Below the pieces are notes generated by a model. It was not told the DNA's origin. It made no database searches and saw only the letters and a program-made list of their open reading frames with translations. A stretch of 60,660 bases of DNA from JBOHUC01 sp050733935 (GTDB lineage Bacteria; Eisenbacteria; RBG-16-71-46; DASYSL01): positions 1-60,660 of the forward strand of contig JBOHUC010000107.1 of assembly GCA_050733935.1 (NCBI GenBank). The letters run 5' to 3'. The position numbers and the translations under genes are program-made. Positions 33,177 to 41,079 of the stretch are shown here, piece by piece (positions within the stretch are counted from its first letter, which is position 1; each line of letters begins with the position of its first letter).

Positions 33177-34850
33177 GTGATTTCGCACGCCCGCATCGCT
33201 CCGACTTTCCTGTCCCTCCTTTCGCTCTCGTCGATCGTCACGCTTCCCGCGCACGCCGCGTGGCAGACGAACGGCAACGCCGTTTGCACTGCGACGGCTG
33301 CGCAAACCCTCCCGTCGGTCGTGAGCGACGGCGGGGGTGGGGCGATCATCGTCTGGCGTGACGTGCGTTCGGGAGGGGGCCTGGGCGATGTCTATGCCCA
33401 GCACCTGACGACCGACGGGAATGTCTCCCCGGGCTGGCCCGCGAACGGCATCGCGCTCGAGTCGTTGGCGACGACCGTGCTCACACCGGTCGCCGTGTCC
33501 GATGGTGCAGGCGGTGCGATCGCGGTCTGGCGGGATGGCCGCGGCGGCCTCTACGCGCAGCGCATCAACGGCGCGGGGACGACCCAGTGGACGGCGAACG
33601 GAGTTCGTCTCGCGTTTGCGTCGGTGACCAATTTCGAGGTGATCGCGGACGGGGCGGGTGGCGCGATCGCCGCCTGGGAGGATGCGCGCGCGGGTGGTGC
33701 GAACAAGGACATCTACGCGCGGCGCATCAGTGCGACGGGTGACACGCTGTGGACCGGAAACGGGAAGGCGGTGTGTACGTCGACGGGGAATCAGGTGTTT
33801 CCCACGCTGACCACGGATGGCGCCGGCGGAGCGATCATCGCGTGGGTGGACGAGCGTAACGGGGCAAATGCGTTCCGCCTGTTCGCGCAGCGCATCACGG
33901 GGGCCGGCGCGGAGTCCTGGACGGCGAACGGCATCCAGGAGGGCGGTTCGGGGAACGTGTTCAACGACGAGGATCTCGGCGCGGCGCCGGACGGATCCGG
34001 GGGCGCCTTCCTCGTCTGGACTGAATTCCGCACGGGCCAGTACCGCATCTTCCTGCAGCACGTGAACAGTGCGGGGGCCGTGGTCGCGGGATGGAACGGC
34101 GCGGGCCGCGAGGTGCCGACGGGTGTCGTCGATGCGGAGCCGAAGGTCATTCCGGACGGAAGCGGCAGCTGCATCGTCGCCACGTCGATTTTCGGAATCG
34201 AGGCGGTGCAGCTCGACAAGGTCGCGAGCAATGGCGCGCAACTCTGGACGCAGACCGTCTCCATGGTGAACGGTACCGACGGGCCCCAGGTGGTGTCCGA
34301 CGGCGGCGGCGGGGCTTTTACGGCTTTTCTCTACGGCAATAACACCGAGGTGCATGCCTCACAGGTGGCGGCGGGCGGAAGCATTCCGGCACCCTGGCCC
34401 CCGGGCGGCCTCTCGATTTGCTCGACCACCGGGACCCGATTCGAAGTCGCGATGGCGGGAACGAGCGATGCGGATGCGATCGTCGCGTGGACGGACACGC
34501 GCAACCAGGCCACGACCAACTCGGACATCTACGCGACGAAGCTCGTCGGAGGCAGCTTCGTGGGCGTCGATCCGTTGCAGGAGAGTGCGCTTGCGCTCGA
34601 GAGGCCATTCCCCAATCCGAGTCGCGGGCCGTTGTCGGTTCGCTTCGTCCTGCCGGGTTCCGCACCGGCGACGATCGAGATCGTGGACGTCCGGGGACGA
34701 AGAATTCTTCAGCGCGACGTGAGCGGATTCGGAGCGGGCAGGCACACGATGGTCCTGGACGAGGGCTCGAGGCTCGGCGTGGGCATTCACTTCCTCAAGC
34801 TGCACTACGGCCGGATGGAGCGCACGACGCGATTCGCGATCGTGCGCTGA
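33177..34850 (+). CDS. Secreted W-x-D-x-R repeat protein with FlgD-like C-terminal domain
   Basis: The 557-residue protein has a signal peptide (RIAPTFLSLLSLSSIVTLPAHA). The GTG at 33177 is chosen over an upstream TTG because GGACGGAG lies six bases before it. The body has about eight repeats of ~50 residues with the core G-G-A-I-x-x-W-x-D-x-R...D-I-Y-A-Q-R-I (GGAIIVWRDVRSG, GGAIAVWRDGRG, GGAIAAWEDARAG, GGAIIAWVDERNG), probably propeller blades. The C-terminal ~90 residues are a FlgD-like Ig domain (PFPNPSRGPLSVRFVLPG, IEIVDVRGRRIL, GIHFLKL). The ligand is unknown. Confidence 0.85.
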   Translation: MISHARIAPTFLSLLSLSSIVTLPAHAAWQTNGNAVCTATAAQTLPSVVSDGGGGAIIVWRDVRSGGGLGDVYAQHLTTDGNVSPGWPANGIALESLATTVLTPVAVSDGAGGAIAVWRDGRGGLYAQRINGAGTTQWTANGVRLAFASVTNFEVIADGAGGAIAAWEDARAGGANKDIYARRISATGDTLWTGNGKAVCTSTGNQVFPTLTTDGAGGAIIAWVDERNGANAFRLFAQRITGAGAESWTANGIQEGGSGNVFNDEDLGAAPDGSGGAFLVWTEFRTGQYRIFLQHVNSAGAVVAGWNGAGREVPTGVVDAEPKVIPDGSGSCIVATSIFGIEAVQLDKVASNGAQLWTQTVSMVNGTDGPQVVSDGGGGAFTAFLYGNNTEVHASQVAAGGSIPAPWPPGGLSICSTTGTRFEVAMAGTSDADAIVAWTDTRNQATTNSDIYATKLVGGSFVGVDPLQESALALERPFPNPSRGPLSVRFVLPGSAPATIEIVDVRGRRILQRDVSGFGAGRHTMVLDEGSRLGVGIHFLKLHYGRMERTTRFAIVR

Positions 34851-34860
34851 GGAGCTCCTC
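34849..34860. terminator. Palindrome between convergent genes
   Basis: GAGGAGCTCCTC, a 12-bp perfect palindrome overlapping the stop codon of the 33177 gene and 3 bases before the end of the converging reductase-like gene. Short, so only weak support as a terminator. Confidence 0.3.
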
Positions 34861-34863
34861 GCA

Positions 34864-35457
34864 TCAAGTCCGGTAGGTCACGATCAGTCTTCCTGATTCA
34901 GTCGACTTCGCCTCGACGAGCTTGAGCGCCTGACGCTTCTTGATGCCTGCGAAGAGCGCCTTGCCGCCGCCCAGCAGGAGCGGGTGAATGATCAGCTTGA
35001 GCTCGTCGATCAAGCCCTCGTTCAGAAGGCTCACGACGAGTGTGGGACCTCCGACCACGTACATGTTCTTCCCGGGCTGCCCCTTGATGGTTCTCAACTC
35101 CACAATGTTCCGGATGATCCGCGCCGTCGGCGGCCACGAGACGCTCTCGAGGGCCGTCGACACGACATAGTGTGGTGACCTGGCGGCCAGCTCGGCGTAC
35201 GCGATTTCACTCTTCGACGGGGGCCGGTCCGAGTACGGCGGGACTGCCTTGGGATCGGCGTGGATCGCTGCCCAGTACTCGCCGTAGCCCGGGTACATGC
35301 CGGATCCCTGGACGAACGCATCGACGTCCGGGATCAGTTGGATCGCATCGGCCCACGAGTCAACCCAGCTGGCCTCCCCCTGGTCTTCTCCCTGGGTGAA
35401 GCCGTCCAACGAGATCTGAAGGGCTGCGATCATCTCTCTCGAACTGTTCGGTGCCAT
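34864..35457 (-). CDS. Dihydrofolate reductase family (RibD C-terminal-like) protein
   Basis: The 197-residue protein has the RibD-C/DHFR-like pattern: MIAALQISLDGFTQG, DAFVQGSGMYPGYGEYW, YVVSTALESVSWPPTARII, NMYVVGGPTLVVSLLNEGLIDELKLIIHPLLLGGGKALFAG. Members bind NADPH and reduce pteridine- or pyrimidine-like substrates; in stand-alone forms the substrate is unknown. The start at 35457 has GGAGAG upstream. Alternative upstream extensions are antisense to the next gene and not credible. Confidence 0.9.
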   Translation of the reverse strand: MAPNSSREMIAALQISLDGFTQGEDQGEASWVDSWADAIQLIPDVDAFVQGSGMYPGYGEYWAAIHADPKAVPPYSDRPPSKSEIAYAELAARSPHYVVSTALESVSWPPTARIIRNIVELRTIKGQPGKNMYVVGGPTLVVSLLNEGLIDELKLIIHPLLLGGGKALFAGIKKRQALKLVEAKSTESGRLIVTYRT

Positions 35458-35584
35458 GATGGCTCTCCTTCGTGCATCGGTTGCCAGCGACTCTCGACTC
35501 GACCTGCTGGTCTGATGCTCGTGAGATAGACTGAGTCGTCGCGAATCGAACGGGGCCTGGAGTAACAAATGTGACGGGATTCCG

Positions 35585-36805
35585 GTGGACTCACTGATCA
35601 CGGCCGCGGCGCGGGCGCTCGCCGCGGGCGATCCCCTCGGCGCCCTGAAGCGGATCGCCCTGCGCGACGACGCCCCTGCGCTGGCGCTGCGGGGAATCGC
35701 CATGGCGCAGCTCGGCGATCTCGTCCGGGCGAGGGCGCTCCTGCGCCGCGCCGCTCGCGCCTTCGGCCCGAGAGAGGCGGTGGCCCGCGCGCGCTGCGTC
35801 GTCGCCGAGGCCGAGATTGCACTCGTCTCGCGCGACCTCGGCTGGCCGTCCATCACGCTCGAGGCAGCGCGTGTGACGCTCGAGGAGCACGGCGACCGCG
35901 TGAACGCCGCCCATGCGCGGCTTCTCGAGGTCCGACGCCTCGTCCTGATCGGCCAGCTCGACGAGGCTGAGCGTCGACTTGCCGAGCTCGATCCCACGCC
36001 TCTCTCCCCGGCGTCGAAGGCGGCGCACGCGCTGGTCGTCGCCGGAATCGCGCTACGACGTCTTCGCACGAAGGCAGCGCGCGCTGCGCTCGCTCGAGCC
36101 GAGCACGCTGCGCAGGAAGCGCGGATCCCTGCGCTGACTGCGGAAGTCGAGAGTGCACGACTCGTCCTGGACGCACCTGCGGCGCGCCTGATTGCGCGGG
36201 GCGAGGAGCGCCCACTCCTGCTCGAAGACGTCGAGGCGTTGCTGGCAACGAATGCGCTTGTCGTCGACGCCAGCCGAAACGCCGTGCGGGAGAAGGAGAC
36301 GGTGGTCTCGCTCGCGAGACGTCCAGTGTTGTTCGCGCTTGCGCGGGCCCTGGGCGAAGCGTGGCCGGCGGACGCCCCGAGAGACGCGCTCGTTGCTCAA
36401 GCGTTCGGATCGAAGCTCGCCGATGCGTCCCATCGCGCGCGCTTGCGCGTCGAAGTCGGGCGCCTGCGGACGGTGCTCCGGAGGCTGGCTGACGTGAGCG
36501 CGACCAAGCGGGGGTTCGCGCTCCTGCCGCGCCGCGCCCGCGAGGTCGTCGTGCTGGCACGGCCCGTCGAAGAGGAACACGCGGCCGTGCTTGCCTTTCT
36601 CGCCGACGGGGAGTCGTGGTCCACCTCGGCGCTGGCGTTGGCACTCTCGGCCAGCCCGCGAACGGTGCAGCGCGCGCTCGGCTCCCTTGCGGCCGCCGGA
36701 AAGGTGCAGGCCTTCGGGCGCGGGCGCGCCCGTCGTTGGATGACGCCGCCGATGCCCGGAGTCGCGACGACCTTGTTGCTCCCCGCCCCTCTCCCGATGG
36801 ACTAG
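35585..36805 (+). CDS. Helix-turn-helix protein with TPR-like N-terminal region
   Basis: The 406-residue protein is very rich in Ala, Arg and Leu. The first ~200 residues are helical and TPR-like (MAQLGDLVRARALLRRAARAFG, LVLIGQLDEAERRLAELDPTPLS). Residues ~260-310 resemble a BTAD/OmpR-type winged helix (VAQAFGSKLADASHRARLRVEVGRLR), and a final helix-turn-helix is near 350-385 (WSTSALALALSASPRTVQRALGSLAAAGKVQ). It is probably a transcriptional regulator. Ten bases separate it from the beta-propeller gene, so the two probably form one transcription unit. Confidence 0.72.
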   Translation: MDSLITAAARALAAGDPLGALKRIALRDDAPALALRGIAMAQLGDLVRARALLRRAARAFGPREAVARARCVVAEAEIALVSRDLGWPSITLEAARVTLEEHGDRVNAAHARLLEVRRLVLIGQLDEAERRLAELDPTPLSPASKAAHALVVAGIALRRLRTKAARAALARAEHAAQEARIPALTAEVESARLVLDAPAARLIARGEERPLLLEDVEALLATNALVVDASRNAVREKETVVSLARRPVLFALARALGEAWPADAPRDALVAQAFGSKLADASHRARLRVEVGRLRTVLRRLADVSATKRGFALLPRRAREVVVLARPVEEEHAAVLAFLADGESWSTSALALALSASPRTVQRALGSLAAAGKVQAFGRGRARRWMTPPMPGVATTLLLPAPLPMD

Positions 36806-36814
36806 GCTGTGTTC

Positions 36815-37447
36815 ATGCGCAAGGCGAACGCCGAGATCCTTCGCGAGTACGGCCCCTTTCCGGGCGTCGACCACGTGCATGGCGTCACCTACGACGGCCA
36901 GCGCGTGTGGTTTGCGGCGGGAGACCGGCTGAACGCCTTCGATCCGGCCAGTGGGAAGGTGGTGCGCTCGATCGGGGTCGCCGCGCATGCTGGAACGGCC
37001 TTCGACGGCCGGCACCTGTTTCAGCTCGCCGAGGATCGCATCCAGAAGATCGATCCGAAGACCGGCCAGGTGCTCGGGACGATCCCCGCGCCCGGCGGGG
37101 GCGGCGACTCGGGGCTCACCTGGGCCGAAGGAACGCTCTGGGTGGGTCACTATCGGAACCGGAGAATTCATCAAATCCATCCCGAAACCGGGGCCATCCT
37201 GCGCACCATCGAGTCCAACCGCTTCGTCACCGGCGTCACCTGGGTCGACGGAGAACTCTGGCACGGCACATGGGAAGGGGACGAAAGCGACCTGAGACGC
37301 GTCGATCCTCGAACGGGAGAGGTGCTCGAGAAGCTCGAGATGCCGCCCGGAGTGATCGTGTCGGGACTCGAGTCCGATGGTGGCGATCGGTTCTTCTGCG
37401 GAGGCGCAAAGAGCGGGAAGGTCAGGGCCGTTCGTCGGCCGAAGTGA
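36815..37447 (+). CDS. Beta-propeller protein, glutamine-cyclotransferase-like
   Basis: The 210-residue protein consists of short beta-propeller repeats (GVTYDGQRVWFAAGDRLNAFDPASGKV, FDGRHLFQLAEDRIQKIDPKTGQV, LTWAEGTLWVGHYRNRRIHQIHPETGAI, VTWVDGELWHGTWEGDESDLRRVDPRTGEV). The blade pattern resembles glutamine cyclotransferase-like and PQQ-type propellers. There is no signal peptide. Catalytic activity is unproven. The ATG at 36815 is preferred over the GTG two codons earlier. The start lies immediately after the HTH gene. Confidence 0.75.
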   Translation: MRKANAEILREYGPFPGVDHVHGVTYDGQRVWFAAGDRLNAFDPASGKVVRSIGVAAHAGTAFDGRHLFQLAEDRIQKIDPKTGQVLGTIPAPGGGGDSGLTWAEGTLWVGHYRNRRIHQIHPETGAILRTIESNRFVTGVTWVDGELWHGTWEGDESDLRRVDPRTGEVLEKLEMPPGVIVSGLESDGGDRFFCGGAKSGKVRAVRRPK

Positions 37448-37606
37448 AGCTCCGCGGCACCGCAGCGTTGATCCGCGCATTCATCGAAATCCCGTCACAC
37501 TTGTCACTCTCCACTGTTCGCACATCCGACATCCAATGACCAGCGACCGCCAAGCATCACTCGGGTCGAGTCGAAAATCGGTATGGACGAACAGGAGGAG
37601 CCGGAC

Positions 37607-38047
37607 ATGGTGGACATTCTGCATCGAGTCGGAATCAAGTCGTCCCCGGACGACACCTACAAGGCATTGACCAACCGCGAGCGCCTCGCTGCATGGTGGA
37701 CCCACAACACGCAGGGGGAAGGCAAGGTTGGCGGAGTTCTCCAGTTCCGCTTCGGGGCCGGCGGCTTCGACATGAAGGTGCTCGAGCTCGACCCCGCCAC
37801 GCGCGTGCTCTGGCAGGTGGTCGACGGGCCCAAGGAGTGGATCGGCACGAAGGTGAGTTTCGACCTCAAGACGGAAGGGGACTTCACCATCGTCCTCTTC
37901 AAGCACCAGGGCTGGAAGGAACCGGTGGAGTTCATGCACCACTGCAGCACCAAGTGGGCCATCTTCCTGATGAGCATGAAGTCGCTTCTGGAGACGGGGA
38001 AGGGCTCCCCGGACCCGAACGATGTCAAGATCGACAACTGGAACTGA
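37607..38047 (+). CDS. SRPBCC domain-containing protein (AHSA1-like)
   Basis: The 146-residue protein has the START/Bet v1-like fold pattern of the AHSA1 group: ILHRVGIKSSPDDTYKALTNRERLAAWWT, GVLQFRFGAGGFDMKVLELDP, VLWQVVDGPKEWIGTKVSFDL, and a C-terminal helix (MSMKSLLETGKG). It probably binds a hydrophobic small molecule. AGGAGG before the ATG at 37607 supports this start over the one at 37583. The gene ends close to a hairpin that separates it from the converging oxidoreductase operon. Confidence 0.88.
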   Translation: MVDILHRVGIKSSPDDTYKALTNRERLAAWWTHNTQGEGKVGGVLQFRFGAGGFDMKVLELDPATRVLWQVVDGPKEWIGTKVSFDLKTEGDFTIVLFKHQGWKEPVEFMHHCSTKWAIFLMSMKSLLETGKGSPDPNDVKIDNWN

Positions 38048-38060
38048 AGTTTTGCCGAAG

Positions 38061-38098
38061 CGCCCGCCGACGCCCTGAGAGTCGCAGGTCGGCGGGCG
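38061..38098. terminator. Hairpin between convergent operons
   Basis: CGCCCGCCGAC (38061-38071) pairs perfectly with GTCGGCGGGCG (38088-38098) over 11 bp with a 16-nt loop. It lies between the SRPBCC stop and the end of the ferredoxin oxidoreductase operon. TTCCTC follows on the plus strand; there is no real T-run. Confidence 0.6.
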
Positions 38099-38131
38099 TT
38101 CCTCGCGCGGGACAAGCCCGCGACTTGGAGG

Positions 38132-39187
38132 TCATCGAAAATCCTGCATCAGCTTCTCTAGCGCTTCTGAGCCAGGACAGAGGGACTCGAAGGGGACTTG
38201 GACCAAGGGCGTGTCGTTCGTGTTGCTCATTTCGTGCATGTCGGGGACGGACTCGTCCAGGTACAGGAGCCCGGTCGGAATCACCCCCTGGGTCCGCTGC
38301 TCCTGCAGGTACTGAAAGACTTTGGCCCGGTCGCCTGGGTCGTAGCCGTCCGAAACGGCTGAAAAGCGCACGAGGCTGCCGTCGTGCATCGCAATCGTGG
38401 TCACACCTTTTTCTCCGATCGGAGCCGAGATCTCCTCGGCGGGTGCAACAAGGTCGGCCTGGGCGACCGGCCTTTCGTGCCTGCGGGTGTACAGGTAGCT
38501 CTTGGTGGAACCCTCGTGGTCGTTGAAGGTCACGCAGGGGGAAATGACGTCCACCAGCGCCAGCCCGCGGTGCTTCATTGCTGCCTTCAGAATCGGCACG
38601 AGCTGCTGCTTGTCGCCCGAGAAACTTCGAGCGACAAACGTCGCGCCGATGGATAGCCCGAGAAACACCGGATCGATTGGGGCCATCTGGTTCTCCTCGC
38701 CCTTCTTCATTTTCGATCCGACATCCGCCGAGGCAGAGAACTGCCCCTTGGTCAGCCCATAAACGCCGTTGTTCTCAATGACGTAGAGCATCCGAACATT
38801 TCGGCGGATGGCGTGAGACAGCTGTCCCAGTCCGATCGAAAGGGAATCGCCGTCCCCGGAGATGCCGATGTAGGTGAGCTCCCGGTTGGCGGCCGCCGCG
38901 CCGGTAGCGACGGCGGGCATACGGCCGTGCACGCTGTTGAAACCATGGGCGCCGGACGCAAAGTAGGTCGGGGTCTTGGACGAGCAGCCGATGCCGCTCA
39001 TCTTGGCGATCCGATGCGGCTGGATTGATAGCTCCCAGAGGGCACGGATCAAGGCGGCGGTGATCGAATCGTGCCCGCAGCCGGCGCACAACGTGGACAT
39101 CGCGCCCTCGTAATCGCGGACGGTCAGCCCGACGTCGTTCTTCTGCGATCCCGGAGGGGCGGCTACAGGCTTGGAGATCGATGGCAT
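38132..39187 (-). CDS. 2-oxoacid:ferredoxin oxidoreductase, beta subunit
   Basis: The 351-residue protein is the thiamine-diphosphate-binding subunit. It shows [4Fe-4S] cysteines in TLCAGCGHDS (C34, C37) plus SGIGCSS (C68), and the TPP/Mg motif GDGDS (111-115) with NN (139-140) in IENNGVYGLTKGQFS. The enzyme couples oxidative decarboxylation of a 2-oxoacid (2-oxoglutarate or pyruvate type) to ferredoxin reduction, or the reverse carboxylation. The start is eight bases after the alpha subunit stop, in a three-gene operon. Substrate choice cannot be read with certainty. Confidence 0.93.
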   Translation of the reverse strand: MPSISKPVAAPPGSQKNDVGLTVRDYEGAMSTLCAGCGHDSITAALIRALWELSIQPHRIAKMSGIGCSSKTPTYFASGAHGFNSVHGRMPAVATGAAAANRELTYIGISGDGDSLSIGLGQLSHAIRRNVRMLYVIENNGVYGLTKGQFSASADVGSKMKKGEENQMAPIDPVFLGLSIGATFVARSFSGDKQQLVPILKAAMKHRGLALVDVISPCVTFNDHEGSTKSYLYTRRHERPVAQADLVAPAEEISAPIGEKGVTTIAMHDGSLVRFSAVSDGYDPGDRAKVFQYLQEQRTQGVIPTGLLYLDESVPDMHEMSNTNDTPLVQVPFESLCPGSEALEKLMQDFR

Positions 39188-39195
39188 CTGGGTCC

Positions 39196-41079
39196 TCAGC
39201 CTTCCGCGCCGCTCAGGGCTTCCGGCATGCCCCCGAGACCGCGTGCGGTTCCACCGTCCGGTCTTCCCATGGCCGAGAGGAAGCCCTCCACGACTTGACC
39301 GGCACTCAGGGGAAAGCCGCCGTAGAAGAGCAGCGACTTGAGCTTCTCCTTGGGGACGTTGGTTTCCAGCGCGATCAGGGACCTCAGCTGGTGGTCGCGG
39401 TTTTGTTCCACGACGTAATTGAGGTCGTGAGCATTCAAGAACGTTTCCACCTCGGCGCCGAACGGGAAGCCGCGGATACGCATGTAGTCGCAGAGGATTC
39501 CCTGCTCTGACAAGAGATCGAGAGCCTCGCGGACGGCCGCGTCGCATCCGCCGAGGGTGACGAGGGAGAAGAGAGCTTTCTTCTTCCCCTTTCCGTTCCG
39601 GGACGACTCGATGACAGGCGGGGGGATGAACCGGGCGGCGGCGCGGTGCTTCTCGGCGAGCCGGTCGACCACGGCCTGATACTCCTCGGGAAGCTCGGTG
39701 TAGCCGCCCAGCCGATTGTGCCCAGATCCGCGCGTGAGATACGCCCCCTTCGGAGAGAAGCCCGGAAGCGTGCGGGGCGTCACGAAATGCTCGTCCTCGT
39801 CGGCGTAGCGGTGGAAGTGGCCCAGTTTCTCGATCTGCTCGGGGGTGAGCACGCGACCGCGCTCGGGCTTGTAGTCGTCGTTCCAGGCCAGGCGAGGCAC
39901 CACCCAGTCGTTCATCCCGATGTCCAGATCGCTCATGAGAATGACCGGGGTCTGGAATTTTTCGGCCAGGTCGAACGACTGAACGGCGAACTCGAAACAC
40001 TCGGCCGGATGAGCCGGGAACAACAAGATGTGCTTGGTGTCGCCGTGCGACGCGTAGGCGCAGAGAAGCAGGTCGGCCTGCTGGGTTCGAGTCGGCATTC
40101 CCGTGGACGGGCCGACCCGTTGCACGTTGACGAGGACGGCCGGGATTTCGGCATAGTAGGCGAGCCCGAGAAATTCGTTCATCAAGGAGATCCCCGGCCC
40201 CGCCGTGGAGGTGAAGGCACGTGCGCCGGCCCAGCCCGCGCCGATGACGATTCCGATGGCCGCGAGCTCGTCTTCGGCCTGCAGAATCGCGAAGTTGTTC
40301 TTCCCGGTTTGCGGGTCCTTGCGGTAGCGCTCACACAGGCCTCTGAACGACTCCATCACGGAAGTCGCGGGCGTAATCGGATACCACGCCGCGACCGTGC
40401 AACCCGCATAGAGCGCTCCCAGTGCGGTGGCCGTGTTCCCGTCGATCAGGATCTTGTCGTCGTTGGCGTTCATCCTCTGCGTCCGGAACGCGAGCGGACA
40501 CTCGAAGGTCTGCCTGGCGAAGTCATAGCCCAGCTTCAACGCCTTGTGGTTGGACTCGAGCAAGGCCTTCTTCTTCCCGAACGTTTCCTGCAAAAGCTCT
40601 TCGACCACGCTCAGCTCGATGTCCAGAAGAGCGATCAGGCTGCCCGCGTAGGCGATGTTCTTCATGAGAATCCGTTCGCGGGGCTCCCTGAAGTGTTCGA
40701 CGCAGAGCTGAGCCAGCGGAACGCCCAGGAAAGTCACGTCCGGACGCAGGAGGCGCTTGTCGAGAGGCCAGGTCGAGTCGAAGAGCAGATAGCCCCCCTC
40801 GCGAACCTCCTGGATGTCGCGCGCGTACGTCTGTGCGTTCATCGCCACGATCAAGTCATAGTCCAACGCCCGGGAGGTTCGGCCGTCCTTGTTCACTCGG
40901 ACTTCATACCAGGTGGGGAGCCCCTGGATGTTGGACGGAAAGAGGTTCTTGCCGGAGACGGGAATCCCCATCCGGAAGATCGCCTGCATCAGGAGCCCGT
41001 TCGCGGAGGCCGAACCGGTGCCGTTGACGTTGGCCAGCTTGAAGGCGAAGTCGTTTACTCGGGCGTTGGCTTGGGGCAT
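39196..41079 (-). CDS. 2-oxoacid:ferredoxin oxidoreductase, fused gamma-alpha subunit
   Basis: The 627-residue protein begins with a gamma (POR_g) domain (NGTGSASANGLLMQAIFRMG, FPSNIQGLPTWYEVRVNKDG), followed from ~residue 215 by the alpha pyrimidine-binding domain (GNTATALGALYAGCTVAAWYPITPATS, GAGWAGARAFTSTAGPGISLM) and a C-terminal domain (LVTLGGCDAAVREALDLL). The gamma-alpha fusion is typical of KorA-type enzymes. The gene overlaps the upstream flavoprotein gene by 25 bases, so expression is tightly coupled. Confidence 0.93.
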   Translation of the reverse strand: MPQANARVNDFAFKLANVNGTGSASANGLLMQAIFRMGIPVSGKNLFPSNIQGLPTWYEVRVNKDGRTSRALDYDLIVAMNAQTYARDIQEVREGGYLLFDSTWPLDKRLLRPDVTFLGVPLAQLCVEHFREPRERILMKNIAYAGSLIALLDIELSVVEELLQETFGKKKALLESNHKALKLGYDFARQTFECPLAFRTQRMNANDDKILIDGNTATALGALYAGCTVAAWYPITPATSVMESFRGLCERYRKDPQTGKNNFAILQAEDELAAIGIVIGAGWAGARAFTSTAGPGISLMNEFLGLAYYAEIPAVLVNVQRVGPSTGMPTRTQQADLLLCAYASHGDTKHILLFPAHPAECFEFAVQSFDLAEKFQTPVILMSDLDIGMNDWVVPRLAWNDDYKPERGRVLTPEQIEKLGHFHRYADEDEHFVTPRTLPGFSPKGAYLTRGSGHNRLGGYTELPEEYQAVVDRLAEKHRAAARFIPPPVIESSRNGKGKKKALFSLVTLGGCDAAVREALDLLSEQGILCDYMRIRGFPFGAEVETFLNAHDLNYVVEQNRDHQLRSLIALETNVPKEKLKSLLFYGGFPLSAGQVVEGFLSAMGRPDGGTARGLGGMPEALSGAEG

